Positions 6,141-8,176 of a DNA stretch of 8,176 nucleotides are shown here, one piece after another. Where the stretch lies: contig JBGTKH010000123.1 of NCBI GenBank assembly GCA_041744735.1, forward strand, positions 1 to 8,176, read 5' to 3'. Origin of the DNA: JBGTKH01 sp041744735. GTDB taxonomy: Bacteria > Planctomycetota > Planctomycetia > Pirellulales > Pirellulaceae. The notes under the pieces are model-generated. The model saw only the letters and a list, made by a program, of their open reading frames with translations, did not search any database and was not told the origin of the DNA. Each line of letters opens with the position of its first letter. Position 1 is the stretch's first letter. The position numbers and the translations under genes are program-made.

Positions 6141-7871
6141 ATGTTGCGTTTGCGTGGCGTTCCCATTTCGCCTGGTTATGCAAGTGGGATTGCCGTTGTT
6201 TACGATTATGAAATCCAGCGCAGGCTCGATTTGCCACGTCGTGCAATTTCGAATTCGGAAGTCGAATCCGAATTTAAACGGCTCGACGACGCGTTGGAAC
6301 AGTCCAGCCAGGATCTGAAGCTAATTGGGCAAACTGTCTTGAACGAACCGCGGCTCGTCGACTCGACGGCACTAATGTCGGCCCACTCGTTAATGGCGGA
6401 CGAAATTGCCGCGCTGGTCAAGCAACACGTGGGCCGAGAGTTTGTTAACGTGGAACAGGCACTCGATGCGGTGATCAGCAACTTCGTCGACCGTTTGCAA
6501 CGACTTGACAACGACTATTTTCAACAGCGCGAACAAGACGTCCGTGACGTGGGCGGGCGAATGATGCGGCACTTGGCGGATTCTCCGCCTTGGACCAACG
6601 CGCCTTTGCCTGCGGGATCGGTGATCGTGGCCCGCGAACTGTTACCATCGGAAGCAGTCGAACTCGCAAACTCCGGAGCGCTCGCGATCGTCTCCGAACA
6701 CGGAGGGAAATACAGCCACACGGCCATCGTTGCTCGGACTTTAGGTATTCCCGCGATTGCGGGCATCTCCAACGTTACTTCGCAAATCCAGCCCGGTATG
6801 CGACTGCTCGTAGATGGCGAGACAGGCAGCGTGGTGATCGCGCCCTCACCATCGGACGAGGAGAGTTTTGCTCAGCGGAAACGGGAACACGAAAGTCTCG
6901 CCATTTCGATCGCAGCTAACGGAAAACTTCCTTGTGTTACCCAGGACGGCATCGAAATCAAGCTGCTCGCCAATATCGGCCGCCCCGAGGAGATTCAGCG
7001 CGTCGCGGAACACAATCTCGCCGGCACCGGACTATTTCGCACCGAGTTTCTCTTTCTCGAATCACACGAGCGGCCGGATCTCCAGACGCAGATAGAGATG
7101 TATGACAGCGTGGCGCGAGGACTCGAGGGACTGCCTTTGGTCATTCGTACGTTCGATCTTGGCGGTGACAAACTGCCGCCATTTCTCATGTTGGAAGAAT
7201 TGGAAGCGGATGTCAGTCTTCAACTGCGGGGTTTGCGGTTTTCACTTGCCGAGCGGCGTTTGTTAGATACGCAATTACGTGCCATCCTCCACGTGGCGCA
7301 AACGTCAGATGTGCGCATCCTGTTTCCGATGGTTATTGGCAGCGACGATTTTGCCCGAGCCATCGCGGCCGTCGGCGTGGTCGCCGACCGACTCGGCGTC
7401 CTACGAAGACCTCCTCTTGGGGCGATGATCGAAACGCCAGCGGCCTTGTATGCCTTGGACGAGATTCTCGAGTTAGCTGATTTCGTGGCCATCGGCACCA
7501 ATGATTTGACGCAGTACATGCTCGCAGCGGATCGGGATTGGTCCGAAGGAGCGGACGATTGCACTGCCATGCACCCCGCCGTTCTACGAGCGATCAAACA
7601 AGTTGTTGAGGCGGCGGACAACCGTCATTGTCCTGTCTGCGTGTGCGGCGAAGAGGCAGGCGATGCGGACTTCGCCTGCTTGCTGATTGGGCTGGGTGTC
7701 CGCGAACTGAGCGTGAGCCCGGTTCGAGCCGCCGCTGTGCGTCACGCCTTACGGCACATCAGTTACCATCATGCGGCGGAGGTCGCGGACATGGCACTTA
7801 ATTGTCGAACGCCGCAACAAGTGCGGGAACTCCTCCAACAATTGGAGTCCGTCAAGCCCATTTTCAAGTGA
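6141..7871 (+). CDS. ptsI: PTS Enzyme I, phosphoenolpyruvate-protein phosphotransferase
   Basis: This 576-residue cytoplasmic enzyme takes phosphate from phosphoenolpyruvate and passes it to HPr. Order of parts: N-terminal entry RGVPISPGYASG (5-16), the HPr-binding helical domain (about 30-145), the phospho-His domain with GGKYSHTAIVARTLGIPAIAG (188-208, H193), and the PEP-binding TIM barrel. The barrel holds GTGLFRTEF (R300), RTFDLGGDK (R336), AMIETPAAL (E431), GTNDLTQYMLAADR (N454, D455, R465) and VCGEEAGD (C502). All catalytic residues are present and the length is normal. The loop normally reading ENPxLGxR is EADVSLQLR (355-363), although R363 remains. ATG 6141 with TAAGGA at 6124-6129 is favoured over a TTG at 6117. 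The gap before it (6066-6140) may carry a promoter, but none is convincing. No ptsH or EIIA gene is adjacent. Confidence 0.95.
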   Translation: MLRLRGVPISPGYASGIAVVYDYEIQRRLDLPRRAISNSEVESEFKRLDDALEQSSQDLKLIGQTVLNEPRLVDSTALMSAHSLMADEIAALVKQHVGREFVNVEQALDAVISNFVDRLQRLDNDYFQQREQDVRDVGGRMMRHLADSPPWTNAPLPAGSVIVARELLPSEAVELANSGALAIVSEHGGKYSHTAIVARTLGIPAIAGISNVTSQIQPGMRLLVDGETGSVVIAPSPSDEESFAQRKREHESLAISIAANGKLPCVTQDGIEIKLLANIGRPEEIQRVAEHNLAGTGLFRTEFLFLESHERPDLQTQIEMYDSVARGLEGLPLVIRTFDLGGDKLPPFLMLEELEADVSLQLRGLRFSLAERRLLDTQLRAILHVAQTSDVRILFPMVIGSDDFARAIAAVGVVADRLGVLRRPPLGAMIETPAALYALDEILELADFVAIGTNDLTQYMLAADRDWSEGADDCTAMHPAVLRAIKQVVEAADNRHCPVCVCGEEAGDADFACLLIGLGVRELSVSPVRAAAVRHALRHISYHHAAEVADMALNCRTPQQVRELLQQLESVKPIFK

Positions 7872-7990
7872 ATTCCAACCCATATTAGCGTGCGGTTGGC
7901 AGTGCTCAGCAAGGGAAACGCCTTGGCCAATAGGAGCACGTTGCCGATATTCGGAATTCCGTTTCCTAGACGATTTGTGAAAGGTACCTC

Positions 7991-8173
7991 ATGAGCGCGA
8001 AGAATCCATCCCCGATCGTTGTCCAGCCCAGCGGCAAGATTTGTCCGGTCTGTGGAAAACCGTCCTACTCACGTGAAGGCGTTCATCCCCAATGCGCCGT
8101 GATCCAGGCCGATGCGCCCAGAAAGTTGCGGCTTGCCGAGGAGAAGAAGGCCAAGGCCAAAGAGAGTCCGTGA
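7991..8173 (+). CDS. Small putative zinc-binding protein, 60 aa
   Basis: The protein begins MSAKNPSPIVVQPSGKICP and carries C18-x2-C21, then H32-x2-C35 in CPVCGKPSYSREGVHPQC, a plausible one-ion zinc ribbon or knuckle. The C-terminal third is lysine- and alanine-rich (EEKKAKAKESP) and should be a charged helix or a disordered tail suited to binding nucleic acid. GAAAGG (7979-7984) lies 6 bases before the ATG. I recall near-identical short proteins in planctomycete genomes, with the core PSGKxCPVCGxxSYS and HPQCA, but no function for them is known to me. It follows ptsI after a 119-base gap that holds no clear gene or terminator, so it may have its own promoter. Confidence 0.8.
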   Translation: MSAKNPSPIVVQPSGKICPVCGKPSYSREGVHPQCAVIQADAPRKLRLAEEKKAKAKESP

Positions 8174-8176
8174 ACA

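Noticed and set aside
7875..7899. Possible terminator hairpin CCAACC...GGTTGG after ptsI
   Set aside because: The stem is only 6 bp with a 13-base loop and no T-run, so it is not a convincing intrinsic terminator.

Overview
The window is a bacterial chromosome segment with all genes on the + strand and closely packed. The best guess for the source is a planctomycete (Pirellulales-like). The reasons are the moderately high GC, the mixture of Shine-Dalgarno-led and leaderless-looking starts, a small CxxC/HxxC protein of a type I associate with that phylum, a STAS-domain protein, and a GH130 gene next to a stand-alone (alpha/alpha) sugar-associated domain. This assignment comes from memory of protein families and was not tested by a search.

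Region 1 (1-2198) looks like the end of a carbohydrate operon. It holds a short C-terminal tail of an upstream gene, then a 358-residue protein matching the domain often fused behind GT4 glycosyltransferases, then a GH130 glycoside phosphorylase/hydrolase with its key residues intact. A 27-bp imperfect inverted repeat (2237-2304) follows in the gap. Region 2 (2360-4102) holds a transglutaminase-like protein whose usual catalytic His position is Ser, an unrecognised 136-residue protein starting at GTG, and a CsbD-family stress gene interrupted by one in-frame TAG at codon 5.

Region 3 (4154-6065) is a tight run: a hemolysin III/PAQR seven-helix membrane protein, a trypsin-like serine peptidase with no signal peptide, and a STAS protein lacking the phospho-acceptor serine. 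Region 4 (6141-8173) holds a full-length PTS Enzyme I with all catalytic residues but an altered loop, followed by a 60-residue putative zinc-binding protein. No HPr, EIIA or HPr kinase gene is in view, so the Enzyme I is an orphan within this window.

No RNA gene, transposase, CRISPR array or convincing intrinsic terminator was seen. I see no clear new multi-gene system. The most unusual items are the amber-interrupted csbD gene, the hairpin repeat, and the active-site substitutions in the STAS and transglutaminase proteins.
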